A stretch of DNA of 64,000 nt from Sphingomonas naphthae (GCF_028607085.1 NZ_CP117411.1:558001-622000), one strand, 5' to 3'. Shown: positions 9,119 through 18,184, counted from the first letter of the stretch. Translations and numbers: made by a program. The notes: generated from the letters alone by a model not told the origin.

Positions 9119-9147
9119 TGTAGAGAATGATTCATTATGCGCGTCAA
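9119..9147 (-). promoter_or_regulatory. Candidate promoter of the sulfonate-type operon
   Basis: On the minus strand TTGACG (9147-9142) is followed after 17 bases by TCTACA (9124-9119), a good -35 and a weak -10. It lies about 30 bases upstream of the leader ORF, and its -35 overlaps the left arm of a dyad at 9147-9187. Confidence 0.4.
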
Positions 9148-9187
9148 GCATCGCATTCCGGCGATAGCGGGCGGATTATGCGATGCT
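9147..9187. promoter_or_regulatory. Dyad in the divergent lysR/ABC intergenic region
   Basis: Perfect 10-base inverted repeat: AGCATCGCAT at 9147-9156 and ATGCGATGCT at 9178-9187, separated by 21 bases. It lies just upstream of the candidate -35 of the leftward operon, where a LysR-type activator would be expected to bind. The assignment to the neighbouring regulator is inferred. Confidence 0.4.
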
Positions 9188-9282
9188 AAATTCCGATAAA
9201 TCAGGCGCTTAAACATGCGCTATGGGCGCGGCGAAGCAATTCTATGCGCATGCCCTGTCAGCGATCATGCGGCAAACGCGCG

Positions 9283-9309
9283 AACAATATGCGCGGCGGG
9301 CATATTGTT
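9283..9309. promoter_or_regulatory. Dyad upstream of the LysR gene, candidate operator
   Basis: Perfect 10-base inverted repeat: AACAATATGC at 9283-9292 and GCATATTGTT at 9300-9309, with a 7-base GC spacer. It is AT-rich in a GC-rich context and sits 49 bases upstream of the preferred lysR start, a plausible autoregulatory site. Confidence 0.5.
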
Positions 9310-9358
9310 ATACCGTCGCCGCATGGATATGGCCGATCCAGACATCGGGATCGCTGCC

Positions 9359-10243
9359 ATGAAGATGGACGACATCATCGCCTTCGACGCCGTGGTCGAA
9401 CACAAATCGATCAGCCGCGCGGCGGAGGCGTTGCGCCTCACCCAGTCCGCCGTCACCCGCCGCATCCAGAATCTCGAGGATTCGCTCGGCGTCGAGCTGC
9501 TCAGCCGCCAGACCCGCCCCTCGCGCCCCACGCCGATCGGCCTGCGCGTCCATGAACAGGCGCGCAGCGCGCTCCGCCAGCTCGAACAGATCGGCCAGAT
9601 CGTGCAGGAGGCGGCGCCGCCCGCCGGGGGCATGCGGATCGGCATCCCGCAATTCCTGAGCGAGGCGATCGCGATCGGGGCGATCGCCGAACTCGGCGCG
9701 CAATTCCCCGCGCTCGACATCCGCGTGACGACCGCGACGACGCCGGCGCTGCTCCACGGCCTGCAAGCCGGCGAACTCGATGCCGCCGCGCTCGTGCTGC
9801 CCCGCCTCGGCCAGTTGCCGGCGCCGCTCACCGGCCATCCGCTGGGGCCGCTGCCGATGGCGGTGGTGGCGCGCAGCGGCGATCTGCCCGCCGCCAGCTA
9901 CCGTCTCTCGCAGGTCCACGATCGCGGGTGGGTGCTCAATCCGGGCGAATGCGGCTTCCGCAACGGCCTGCGCGACGCGCTCGACGCGCAGGGCCTGCCG
10001 ATGCGCCTCAATCTCGATGTGGCGGGTGTGGAGGTTCAGCTCGGGCTCGTCGCCGCCGGCCTCGGCCTGGGGCTGGTGCCGGCGCACATGCTGCCGGCGA
10101 GCGCGCATCGCGGCGGCATCGCGCCGGTGCCGATCAAGGATTTCGAGCTGCGCAACGATCTCTGGCTGGCCCGCCCGCCGATGCTCGGCCGGTTGACGCA
10201 GGCGGCCATGGCGTTGAGCGGCATCATCCGAAAGGTTCTTTGA
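9359..10243 (+). CDS. LysR-family transcriptional regulator
   Basis: A 294-residue LysR-type regulator. The N-terminal winged HTH is clear (IIAFDAVVEHKSISRAAEAL, then LTQSAVTRRIQNLEDSLGVE), followed by a periplasmic-binding-like effector domain. I chose ATG 9359 because the HTH then starts at the usual distance and GGGA lies eight bases upstream; ATG 9323 would add 12 residues. It is divergent from the sulfonate-type ABC/TauD/TonB operon, the usual arrangement for a Cbl- or SsuR-like activator of organosulfur use. The co-inducer is unknown. Two perfect dyads lie in the shared intergenic region. Confidence 0.88.
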   Translation: MKMDDIIAFDAVVEHKSISRAAEALRLTQSAVTRRIQNLEDSLGVELLSRQTRPSRPTPIGLRVHEQARSALRQLEQIGQIVQEAAPPAGGMRIGIPQFLSEAIAIGAIAELGAQFPALDIRVTTATTPALLHGLQAGELDAAALVLPRLGQLPAPLTGHPLGPLPMAVVARSGDLPAASYRLSQVHDRGWVLNPGECGFRNGLRDALDAQGLPMRLNLDVAGVEVQLGLVAAGLGLGLVPAHMLPASAHRGGIAPVPIKDFELRNDLWLARPPMLGRLTQAAMALSGIIRKVL

Positions 10244-10307
10244 GCTGTCGCCCCCAAGGTGCTGCCTCCCTCACCCGGACCAATGGCAGCCTCCGCATGG
10301 AACCTGC

Positions 10308-10664
10308 TCAGCTCCCGACGAGCACGCACTCTCCGATGCCTTCAACGGCGGAGTCCACATTCGGGTACACCGGGAACCGATCGGCCAGCTCGCTGATACG
10401 CAGCACGTCTCGGAAAGCTTTCTGCGTGTTGCATAGTCGGACCTGCACACCGAGAGGGGTGGCGCGCACGATCAGCATGAGGAGGACGCGCAAGCCGGCG
10501 GCGCCGATATAATCAACCTCGCTCATGTCGAGGATGAGCGCCAGTCGCCCGTCCTCGACCAGTTTGAGCAATTGGTTCGCGCAGCCCTCGGCCGAGCGGC
10601 TGTCGAGCCGGCCGTCCATCAGGACGACCGGAACATCCTGCACTTCGGTTTCGGTCAGCCGCAT
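10308..10664 (-). CDS. STAS-domain protein, SpoIIAA-like
   Basis: A 118-residue single-domain protein of the anti-sigma-factor-antagonist type (VVLMDGRLDSRSAEGC, LALILDMSEVDYIGAAGLRV, ISELADRFPVYPNVDSA). In phosphorylatable members the loop after the central strand reads like DSSG or ISSAG with an acceptor Ser. Here it is YIGAAGLR, so the acceptor position is Gly or Ala and a phospho-switch is unlikely. It starts 25 bases after the stop of the repeat-rich cargo gene and is the last gene of the secretion operon. It may regulate the operon or simply be a passenger. Confidence 0.8.
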   Translation of the reverse strand: MRLTETEVQDVPVVLMDGRLDSRSAEGCANQLLKLVEDGRLALILDMSEVDYIGAAGLRVLLMLIVRATPLGVQVRLCNTQKAFRDVLRISELADRFPVYPNVDSAVEGIGECVLVGS

Positions 10665-10689
10665 CGCTCAGTCGCCCGCGCCGGATGCC

Positions 10690-13065
10690 TCAGAACGGCC
10701 ACCAGTTTCGTGGATGAAGTTTGTCGATGATGGATTCAGCGGCCTTCTTCGCCTCGTTATAGGCGGTGGTCGCATAGCCGCCGACGGTGTTCGCCGCGCC
10801 TTCCAGCGCCTTCAGCGCCGTCTCGCTCGTCTTGCCGAGCTTTTTCAGTTCATCGACCGCCGAATTGGCGAGGTTCGTGCCGGACTTGGCAACGCTCGCC
10901 AGCCCGTCGATCGCCTGGTTGACGTAGGTGCCGCCCGAATTGGCGATGCGCTTGAGCGAATCGAACGACTGGCTGGCGTAATTGGCCCCGCTCTTGGCGA
11001 AGCTTTCCATCGTGGCGACCGCCTTGCCGGCATGGGCCACACCGGATTCGGCGACCCCTGCCACCGCATCCCATGCCCGATCGGCATGTTTGCCGCCGAC
11101 GCGCATCGCCGCCGCCAGCGAGTCGATCGCCTGATTGGCGTAAGCGCCGCCCTTCTTGGCGATGCTCTCCAACTCGCTGATCGCCGAGCGGCCGACTTCG
11201 TTGGCGGCATATTTCGCCGCCCATTCGACGATCGCGGTGGCGCCCGCCGCCTTGCCGTAGAGCTGTTCGACCTTGTCGAGCACCTGCTGCGCCTGCGCGC
11301 CGCCCTTGCCGATCAGATCCTGCACGGAATCGCGCACCCACTTCACGTCATTTTCGACGAGGTTGGCCATCTTGTCGATCGCGCCCGGCACGCCGTTGAT
11401 GACGGCTTCCTTCACCGCGTCCACGGCGATGCGCTGGAAGTTGCCGGCGGCGGTCTTGGCGAGGTTGGTGACCGCGTCGAGGGCGGCGGCCGAGCCCTGT
11501 TCGGCGGCCTTGCGGATCGCCCAGGTCGCGCCCTCGACGGTGGCGCCGAGCTTGGCGACCTCGGCCAGCGCGCCGGGCGCATTGTCCTTGATGAGGCGGC
11601 CCAGCGCGTCGATCGCGGCGCCGGGGTTGGTGCCAACCTTCAGCACTTCGGTCAGCGCCGTCACCGCGCCCTTCACGCCCGCCCGCGCGACATCCTCCAG
11701 CGCGCTGACCGCGACGTTGAGGCCACTCTTGGCGAGGCTCTCGATCTGGTTGAGGGCCCCGGGGATGTCGTTCTTGGCGAAATCCTCGAGCGTGTTCAGG
11801 GCGTTGATGCTGCCGTTCTTGGCGGCGTTGCCAAAATCGACGAAGGCATCCTTGGTCGCCGCCGCCGCCTGGTTGATATAGGGCGTGGCGCCCAGATCAT
11901 CCATCAGCTGGATCGTGGCGTCCTTGGTCCAGTTGAACGCCTTGGTCGGCAGTTCGTAATAATATTTGACCATCCCGTCCTTGAGATCGATCGCCATGTC
12001 GGTCACGAGCGACTGGGCGGCATCGGCCATGCCCTTGGTATCACCGGCCCAGATCGCCTTGCCGAGATCGGCGGCGTTCTCGCCCATGTTGATGATGCCC
12101 TTCACGTCGAACCCGAAGGTCAGCGGGATCAGGAAGCCGCTGGCGTAGATGTCGACGAACGCCTTTTCGACATTGTCGAACACGTTCACCATCGCCCGCG
12201 CGGTCTGCTTCACCTCGGACGGGAAATCGCCGAGGCCGATCGCCTTGGCGGTGCTCTGCTCGGTCATCAGATTGGCGAGGAACTTGACCGGCGTGGCCCA
12301 GCTTGGGCTGACGATCGCATAGCCGGCATTGGCATAGGCCTGCTGCCACAATGCGATATTCTTCGGGTCGTCGAACGCGGCCATCACCGATTTGCCGATG
12401 CCGGTGCTCTTGGCCGCCTCGAGGCCCTTCTCGAACGCCAGCGAGGCCTTGTCCTTGATTTCCTCGGCGGCGGCGGTCGAAGCGCCCTTCAGGCTATGCG
12501 CCAGCGCATCGGCGGCGCTGGACAGGCTCGCCTTGAGATTGCCGGTATAGCCGACTTCGGCGGCGAAGCCGCGCGAGATGTCGGCCGCGTGGGAGGTGAT
12601 GCTGCCCTTGATGGCGTCGACGATCGCGGCGGGCTTGCCGGCGGCCGAATGATCCTCGAACACCGCCTTGTAGGCCGTCGCCCAGGCCATTCCAGTGGCG
12701 CTTTCGGCATCGAGCGTGGGGAAGGCGGCGCGCAGCTTGCCGGCGGCATTGTCGACCAGCGTCTGCATGGACTTGGCCGCATCGGTGGGCGAGCTGGTCG
12801 GCAGGCTGAACAAAGCGGTGGTGATGGTGTTCTGCACGTCGTGCAGCACCGCCTCGGGCACGACGACGATGGTGGGCGGAGGAATGACGACCTGCCCGCC
12901 GGGCGCGGAGAAGACGGGCACCTCTTCCCGCATCTCGGCGGCGACGAGCATCTTCTTCTTCTGCTCGTCCTCCTGCGTCGAGGTGCCCGGACCGGCACCG
13001 CCGACCACCTGATCGAGCGCCTCCAGATCGAGCTTCTCGCCGCCGATATGCTTGTTGGTCGCCAT
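10690..13065 (-). CDS. Large repeat-rich protein with double-glycine leader, predicted exported cargo
   Basis: 791 residues. I start at ATG 13065 because GGAGGGG lies eight bases upstream; an in-frame ATG 54 bases earlier is weaker. Residues 1-23 end in LDLEALDQVVGG, the signature of a double-glycine leader cut by C39 peptidases, giving cleavage after Gly23. A charged, Lys-rich linker (EDEQKKKMLVAAEMREE) follows, then about 700 residues that look almost wholly alpha-helical and Ala-rich. Residues 635-742 are six exact-length 18-residue repeats. There is no enzyme motif, RTX repeat or obvious membrane anchor; the C-terminus ends in RNWWPF. The genes immediately upstream encode a C39 ABC exporter, a second ABC protein and an HlyD adaptor, so it is very probably their substrate. 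Function is unknown; a pore-forming, surfactant-like or surface role fits amphipathic helices, but that is inference. Confidence 0.75.
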   Translation of the reverse strand: MATNKHIGGEKLDLEALDQVVGGAGPGTSTQEDEQKKKMLVAAEMREEVPVFSAPGGQVVIPPPTIVVVPEAVLHDVQNTITTALFSLPTSSPTDAAKSMQTLVDNAAGKLRAAFPTLDAESATGMAWATAYKAVFEDHSAAGKPAAIVDAIKGSITSHAADISRGFAAEVGYTGNLKASLSSAADALAHSLKGASTAAAEEIKDKASLAFEKGLEAAKSTGIGKSVMAAFDDPKNIALWQQAYANAGYAIVSPSWATPVKFLANLMTEQSTAKAIGLGDFPSEVKQTARAMVNVFDNVEKAFVDIYASGFLIPLTFGFDVKGIINMGENAADLGKAIWAGDTKGMADAAQSLVTDMAIDLKDGMVKYYYELPTKAFNWTKDATIQLMDDLGATPYINQAAAATKDAFVDFGNAAKNGSINALNTLEDFAKNDIPGALNQIESLAKSGLNVAVSALEDVARAGVKGAVTALTEVLKVGTNPGAAIDALGRLIKDNAPGALAEVAKLGATVEGATWAIRKAAEQGSAAALDAVTNLAKTAAGNFQRIAVDAVKEAVINGVPGAIDKMANLVENDVKWVRDSVQDLIGKGGAQAQQVLDKVEQLYGKAAGATAIVEWAAKYAANEVGRSAISELESIAKKGGAYANQAIDSLAAAMRVGGKHADRAWDAVAGVAESGVAHAGKAVATMESFAKSGANYASQSFDSLKRIANSGGTYVNQAIDGLASVAKSGTNLANSAVDELKKLGKTSETALKALEGAANTVGGYATTAYNEAKKAAESIIDKLHPRNWWPF
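10840..11163 (-). repeat. Six tandem 54-base units encoding 18-residue helical repeats
   Basis: Codons 635-742 of the cargo gene encode six consecutive 18-residue units, for example FAKSGANYASQSFDSLKR, IANSGGTYVNQAIDGLAS and VAKSGTNLANSAVDELKK. Conserved features are an aliphatic or aromatic residue at position 1, Ala at 2, Ser/Gly-Gly at 4-5, an aliphatic residue near 13 and Leu near 16. Eighteen residues is five helical turns, which suggests stacked amphipathic helices. Confidence 0.8.
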
Positions 13066-13115
13066 GATGAATTCCCCTCCCGGCGCCGAGTTCGGCCGCG
13101 CCCACGCCTGATTGG

Positions 13116-16040
13116 TCACTCGACAAGCTGACCCGAGACGAGGCGGGAAAACAGGCCCGCGCTGGACATCAGGGAGGAATAAGTGCCGGCTTCTACTATC
13201 CGGCCCTTATCCAAAACGATGATATTATCGGCATTTATCACAGTGGAGAGCCGATGCGCGACGACAATCCGCGTGCAACCCAGATGGGCGAGATTGCCCA
13301 TCACCGCCGACTGCGCCTGATTGTCCAGCGCGCTGGTGGCCTCGTCGAGCAGCAGCACCGCCGGCTTGCGGGCCAGCGCGCGGGCGAGCGCGAGGCGCTG
13401 GCGCTGGCCGCCCGAGATGGTCTGCGACCCTTCCGTGACGATCGTGTGCATCCCCATCGGCATCGCGCGGATTTCGTCGGCGATGCCGGCCTGTTCGGCG
13501 GCCTCCCAGATTTCGTCCATGCCGCACTCGGTCACGCCGCGCAGATTCTCGAAGATGCTGGTCGGCATCAGCTGCGGCCGCTGCATCACCACGCCGATCT
13601 GCTGGCGCACCGTGTCGAGATCGAGGCTGGCGAGATCGTGCTGGTCGTAGAGCACGGCGCCCGACAGCGGCGTCTCCAGCCCGAGCAGCATCTTGAGCAT
13701 CGTCGACTTGCCCGACCCCGAGGGGCCGACGATCGCGACGAACTCGCCCGGCGCCGCGCTGAAGCTGACGCCCGCGAGCGACACCGGGCTGTCCGGGCCA
13801 TAGGCGAAGGAGAGGTTCAGCACCTCGATCCCGCCGCTCAGCTCGCCGGGGTTCGACTTCTTCGACTGGAGCGGCGGCGGATTGTCGAGCAGCGGCTGGA
13901 TGTAGGGGATCGACGCGATCTGGAAGGCGAGCTGCAATATCTGCCGCCCCAGGGTCGCGAGCGAACTGGACGACATGGTGAAGGCTGTGATGAAGCCGAA
14001 GAAGCTGCCGACGCCCACCTGCGTAGTGCTGAGTTGGCCGATCAGCACGAACAGGCCCGAAAGCGCCAGCATCGAATAGCCCGCGACGAACGCGCCGTAG
14101 CGGTTGGTCACCTTGCGGACGTTGATGAGCTTCATGCGAGATCGGGTGAAGCGATCGGCCCATTTGACGAAGGCGCGTTCCTCGGCCCCGGCCAGCCGCA
14201 GCTTGCGGACGCCGTTGGTGAGCGCATGGACGAAGGTGGTGGTCGATCCCTCGGCCGCCTCGCCGGAGGAGAAGGCCTTCTTCTGCGCCACCGCCGCGAA
14301 CCAGGTGACCAGCGCCAGCACGCCCAGGATCGGGATCGCCACCGCCGCCACGCCCGGCGCCAGCCAGACCATCGTGGCGATATTGACGATCAGATAGCCC
14401 GCCGTGACCATCGACTGGTAGGCGGTCATGTGGAAGGCAGCGACGATATTCTCGGCCGTCTGGATGCGCATCGTCAGGTCGGGCGCGGTATAGCGTTGCA
14501 GGAAGCCCATCGGCTGGCGCAGCACCCGATCCCACAGCGCCGCCTTCAGGCGCGACGAGGCGCGCGCCCGGATACGCGACATCGATATCGTCCCCGAAAA
14601 GACGAAGATGCCGCTGATGAGCGCGAACAGGGCGAGCGCGATGCCCGCCTGGAGCAGCAGCCCGGTCAGATGCTGCGGGATCAGCATTTCGAAGATCACG
14701 CGCGACGCCATCGAGGGCGTCGAGGCGAGGAAGGCGCCGAGCAGCGCCGCGCCCACCAAGGTCAGGAAATCGGGCAGGCTGCGCTGCGTGCCGAAGAACA
14801 GCAGGTCGCGCAGCTTGATCGGCTTGTCGGGCAGCGGCTGGTAGAGGACGTGCGCGTCCTCGGCGAGCGCGGCCAGATGGGCCGCGTCGAGCGGCAGCGC
14901 CTCGCCGCTGGCGGGGATGTGGATGTGATAGCGGCCGCGCCGGTCGCGCAGCAGCGCCACGGGCTGCCGATCCTCACCATAATAGGCCAGCATCTCGTCC
15001 ATGCCGCGCGCCGGCCAGCCCTCGCCGAGCCGCACCGGCCGCGATTGCAGGCCGGAGGCGCGGAGGATTTCCTCGAGCGACGGCTCCAGCTCCGCCTCGG
15101 CCTGTCGCACCGCCGAGGGCGGACGGGCGCGGACGCCCAGCCGGTCGGCCAGCAGATAGATTGCCGAGAAGAGGTTGCGGTTGGCCGCCGCATCCACCTT
15201 GTAGGGCGCCTCCGCCCCGACCATCCGGCCGAGATCGCCCATGACGCGCCGGGTATCGGCATCGATCTGCGCGGCACGCCGGCCCCGCCGCAGTCCCTCG
15301 TCGGCCTGCTCCAGCCCGATCGCGATGCGGACGACGCCGCCAAGGCCGACCTGCGCGTCGCGCACCGCATCGTTCAGCGCGCCGCGATTGAAGAGCTGCG
15401 CGGTGGTGATCGGCACCAGCCGCATCGGCTCGAACGCGCGCACCCAGCCGCCCGGCGCGATCGGGATCAGGTCGATCCCGTATCCGCCGACCGGCATCAG
15501 ATCGAACATCGCGCCGCTGCCATAGCCGACCCGCCGCCAGCTCAATTCGCGGACGCTGTCGAACACGTGGCCCGCGCCGACGACGATATCCTCGTCGCTC
15601 GCCAGATCGCGCGGCGGGCGGCTGTGGATCATCCGCGCGCAGCCCGCGCTCCAATTCTCGAACCACTGGCTGACGCCGGCGATGGTCTTCTCGCGATGCT
15701 CGCCGCTCTCGCGCGAGAACAGCATGTCGCGGGTGACGGCTTCGACCTCGCCGCCCGGATCGATGATCGCCTCGAACAGCAGATCGTCGGCCTGCTCGGG
15801 CATTCCGAAGACGATGCCGGGCGCCTCGATCGTGAACAGCAGCCGGCGCGCGGTGAGCGGCATCGCGTCGCGCAGCGGTGTCGCGAAGATGTTCGCCCGC
15901 CCGCTCTTCAATATCCAGATATCGTCCAGGCAGGTGAGGCAGATCACCTCGGCTGGCGCGAGCGGCTTACGCGGTGTCGGAGCTGGGGCCGGCGGCGGCG
16001 GCGCTTCGGGCGCGGGATCGGGGGCGAGTTCGTCGCTCAT
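13116..16040 (-). CDS. NHLP-type ABC exporter, peptidase-less ATPase/permease subunit
   Basis: 974 residues from ATG 16040, which overlaps the stop of the C39 transporter as ATGA. A Pro/Ala-rich start is followed by about 380 residues without a peptidase; the first part resembles a degenerate cyclic-nucleotide-binding-type domain (CLTCLDDIWILKSGRANIFA). Then come a six-helix exporter domain and an ATPase with Walker A GPSGSGKST, signature ISGGQRQRLALARAL and Walker B VLLLDEATSALD. This layout matches the second ABC protein of NHLP-type peptide export systems, which works with a C39-bearing partner. It probably forms a heterodimer with the next gene's product in the inner membrane. Confidence 0.82.
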   Translation of the reverse strand: MSDELAPDPAPEAPPPPAPAPTPRKPLAPAEVICLTCLDDIWILKSGRANIFATPLRDAMPLTARRLLFTIEAPGIVFGMPEQADDLLFEAIIDPGGEVEAVTRDMLFSRESGEHREKTIAGVSQWFENWSAGCARMIHSRPPRDLASDEDIVVGAGHVFDSVRELSWRRVGYGSGAMFDLMPVGGYGIDLIPIAPGGWVRAFEPMRLVPITTAQLFNRGALNDAVRDAQVGLGGVVRIAIGLEQADEGLRRGRRAAQIDADTRRVMGDLGRMVGAEAPYKVDAAANRNLFSAIYLLADRLGVRARPPSAVRQAEAELEPSLEEILRASGLQSRPVRLGEGWPARGMDEMLAYYGEDRQPVALLRDRRGRYHIHIPASGEALPLDAAHLAALAEDAHVLYQPLPDKPIKLRDLLFFGTQRSLPDFLTLVGAALLGAFLASTPSMASRVIFEMLIPQHLTGLLLQAGIALALFALISGIFVFSGTISMSRIRARASSRLKAALWDRVLRQPMGFLQRYTAPDLTMRIQTAENIVAAFHMTAYQSMVTAGYLIVNIATMVWLAPGVAAVAIPILGVLALVTWFAAVAQKKAFSSGEAAEGSTTTFVHALTNGVRKLRLAGAEERAFVKWADRFTRSRMKLINVRKVTNRYGAFVAGYSMLALSGLFVLIGQLSTTQVGVGSFFGFITAFTMSSSSLATLGRQILQLAFQIASIPYIQPLLDNPPPLQSKKSNPGELSGGIEVLNLSFAYGPDSPVSLAGVSFSAAPGEFVAIVGPSGSGKSTMLKMLLGLETPLSGAVLYDQHDLASLDLDTVRQQIGVVMQRPQLMPTSIFENLRGVTECGMDEIWEAAEQAGIADEIRAMPMGMHTIVTEGSQTISGGQRQRLALARALARKPAVLLLDEATSALDNQAQSAVMGNLAHLGCTRIVVAHRLSTVINADNIIVLDKGRIVEAGTYSSLMSSAGLFSRLVSGQLVE

Positions 16041-18184
16041 GCGGTGCGGATCAGGTCGGCGTAGAGGCCATCGCGCGCCATCAGCTGCGCATGGGTGCCG
16101 CTCTCGGCCATCACGCCATCCTGCAACACGACGATCCGGTCGGCGGTGCGCACGGTGCTGAGCCGGTGGGCGACCATCAGGCAACCGCAGCCGAGCTTGC
16201 GCAGGTTGGCGATCACCGTCTCCTCGGAGGCGGCGTCCAGCGCGGCGGTCGCCTCGTCCATCACCAGCAGGGCAGGGCGGGTCGCGACGGCGCGGGCCAG
16301 ATCGATCAGCGCGCGCTGCCCGCCGCTGATGTTGGCCCCATCCTCGCTCAGCTTGGCGTCATAGCCGCCCGGCCGCGAGACGATGAATTCGTGTACGCCG
16401 ACCAGCTTGGCCGCGCCGATGATCGCCTCGTCCGGCAGGGTCGGATCCCACATCGCGATATTGTCGCGCACCGATCCCTCGAAGATCACGATATCCTGCT
16501 CGACCACCGAGATCGAATTGCGCAGCAGGTTGCGCGAAATCGTCTGGATCGGCTTGCCGTCGAGCAGCACGTCGCCGCTCCACGGCCGCTCCAGCCCGGC
16601 CATCAGCTTGGCGACGGTCGATTTGCCGCTGCCCGACCGGCCGACCACCGCGACCCATTCGCCCGGCGCCACGTCCAGCGTGAAATCGCGCAGCAGGGGC
16701 GGATCGAGCGGGCTGTAGCCGAAGGTGGCGCGGCGCAGCGTGGCCGCCCCCGACGCCTGCGAGCTGGCCGAGCGGAAGTCGTTGCTCTCGTCGGCGAATT
16801 CCTGCGCCACCGGTTGCGCCATCAGATCGTCGATCTGGGTGAGGTAACCGCGCGCCGTCTGCACCTGTTGCCCCATGCCGACGAGCTGGGTGATGGGGGT
16901 CAGGAAGCTCATCATCAGCGCCTGCACCGCCACCAGCACGCCGACCGTGACGCTGCCCGAAATCACCTGAAACCCGCCGATCGTGACGAGCGCGGCGGAG
17001 GCGAGGCCGTTCACCACCGCCGGCACCGCCTGCAACCCCAGCCGCACTGGCTGAAGCCCCGCGTTGAGCGTCTCCTGATGGGCCTTGAGGCCGACGATAC
17101 GGCGGAACAGCAGGGGCTCGGCCCCCGCCGCCTTATATTCGGCGATCATGCGCAGGCCCGATGCGCCCGCGCCGGTGATCTTGGTCTGCTGGATCATCAC
17201 CGCCTGCTCGCGCTCGGCGAGCGTCCGCGCGATCGTGACGAGCACGGTGATGTTGATTGCGGCGAAGGCGATCGCCAGCAGCCCCAGCCACACGTCGAAC
17301 GCCAGCAGCACCGATCCGAAGATCAAGGCCGAGGGCAGGCCGAGCAGCGCCGTGCCGACGCCGCCGGTCGCGACCGAGGCGAGCGCCTCGTTATGGCTGA
17401 CCCGCACCGCCAGTTCGCTGGGCGATCGCTGCCCGAAGAAGCCGATCGGCAGCCGTACCATCCGGTTGAGGAAGGCGCTGGCCGAGGTGACCGACACCTT
17501 GGTTTCCAGCCGCAGCAGATAGGTCTGCTGGATGAAGGTCAACATCGCCTGCATCAGCCCGGCCGTCACCATCGCGCCGACCAGCGGCCCCAGCCAGCCG
17601 GGGAATTTGCGCACCAGCAGGAAATCGGTGAACATCCGGCTGAAATTGGGCGCCAGGATGCCCGGCACGACCATCACCAGGCTGACCGAGGCCACGAACA
17701 GGATCGCCAGGCGGGACTGTTCGTAGCGGCTCTTCAGCCCCTCCCGGATCGATGGCCGGTGCCCCCCGCGCTCGAACCCCGCGTCGGGCGTGAGCGACAG
17801 GATCACGCCGGTGTAATTGTGGTCGAATTCCTCGAAGGTGATGCGCTTGCGGCCGGCGGCGGGGTCGTTGATCGCGACATGGCTGCCGCGAAATCCCTCG
17901 ACCACGACGAAGTGGTTGAAGCCCCAGAAGGCGATGAACGGCACCGGCGTTTCGGCGATCGTCTCGATCGGCACCTTGTGGCCGTCCGCCGCGAGATTGT
18001 GCATCCGCGCCGCGCGGACGACGTTGCTGGCGCGGCTGCCATCGCGCGAGACGCCACATTCGGCGCGCAGCTGCTCCAGCGGCACCCAGCGGCCATGATA
18101 GCCCAGGATGATGCCCAGGCAGGCGGCACCGCATTCCGCCCGCTCCATCTGCTGGACGATCGGCGTGCGGGCGGAGCGGGCCAT
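16037..18184 (-). CDS. C39-peptidase-containing ABC exporter
   Basis: 715 residues. The N-terminal C39 peptidase has an intact triad: Gln12 and Cys18 in QQMERAECGAACLG, His91 in FNHFVVV and Asp107 in INDPAAG. It should cut double-glycine leaders during export. An exporter transmembrane domain follows, then an ATPase with Walker A GRSGSGKST, signature ISGGQRALIDLARAV and Walker B LLVMDEATAALD. It starts ten bases after the HlyD stop and overlaps the second ABC gene. The set corresponds to the NHLM/NHLP type of bacteriocin-like exporter; its likely cargo is the 791-residue protein encoded downstream. Confidence 0.9.
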   Translation of the reverse strand: MARSARTPIVQQMERAECGAACLGIILGYHGRWVPLEQLRAECGVSRDGSRASNVVRAARMHNLAADGHKVPIETIAETPVPFIAFWGFNHFVVVEGFRGSHVAINDPAAGRKRITFEEFDHNYTGVILSLTPDAGFERGGHRPSIREGLKSRYEQSRLAILFVASVSLVMVVPGILAPNFSRMFTDFLLVRKFPGWLGPLVGAMVTAGLMQAMLTFIQQTYLLRLETKVSVTSASAFLNRMVRLPIGFFGQRSPSELAVRVSHNEALASVATGGVGTALLGLPSALIFGSVLLAFDVWLGLLAIAFAAINITVLVTIARTLAEREQAVMIQQTKITGAGASGLRMIAEYKAAGAEPLLFRRIVGLKAHQETLNAGLQPVRLGLQAVPAVVNGLASAALVTIGGFQVISGSVTVGVLVAVQALMMSFLTPITQLVGMGQQVQTARGYLTQIDDLMAQPVAQEFADESNDFRSASSQASGAATLRRATFGYSPLDPPLLRDFTLDVAPGEWVAVVGRSGSGKSTVAKLMAGLERPWSGDVLLDGKPIQTISRNLLRNSISVVEQDIVIFEGSVRDNIAMWDPTLPDEAIIGAAKLVGVHEFIVSRPGGYDAKLSEDGANISGGQRALIDLARAVATRPALLVMDEATAALDAASEETVIANLRKLGCGCLMVAHRLSTVRTADRIVVLQDGVMAESGTHAQLMARDGLYADLIRTA

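Noticed and set aside
10525-13131. 868-codon plus-strand ORF opposite the cargo gene
   Set aside because: The minus strand has a strong ribosome site, a double-glycine leader and regular repeats; the plus frame is a composition shadow.
13254-16064. 936-codon plus-strand ORF opposite the second ABC gene
   Set aside because: All ABC motifs lie on the minus strand; the plus frame has no domains.
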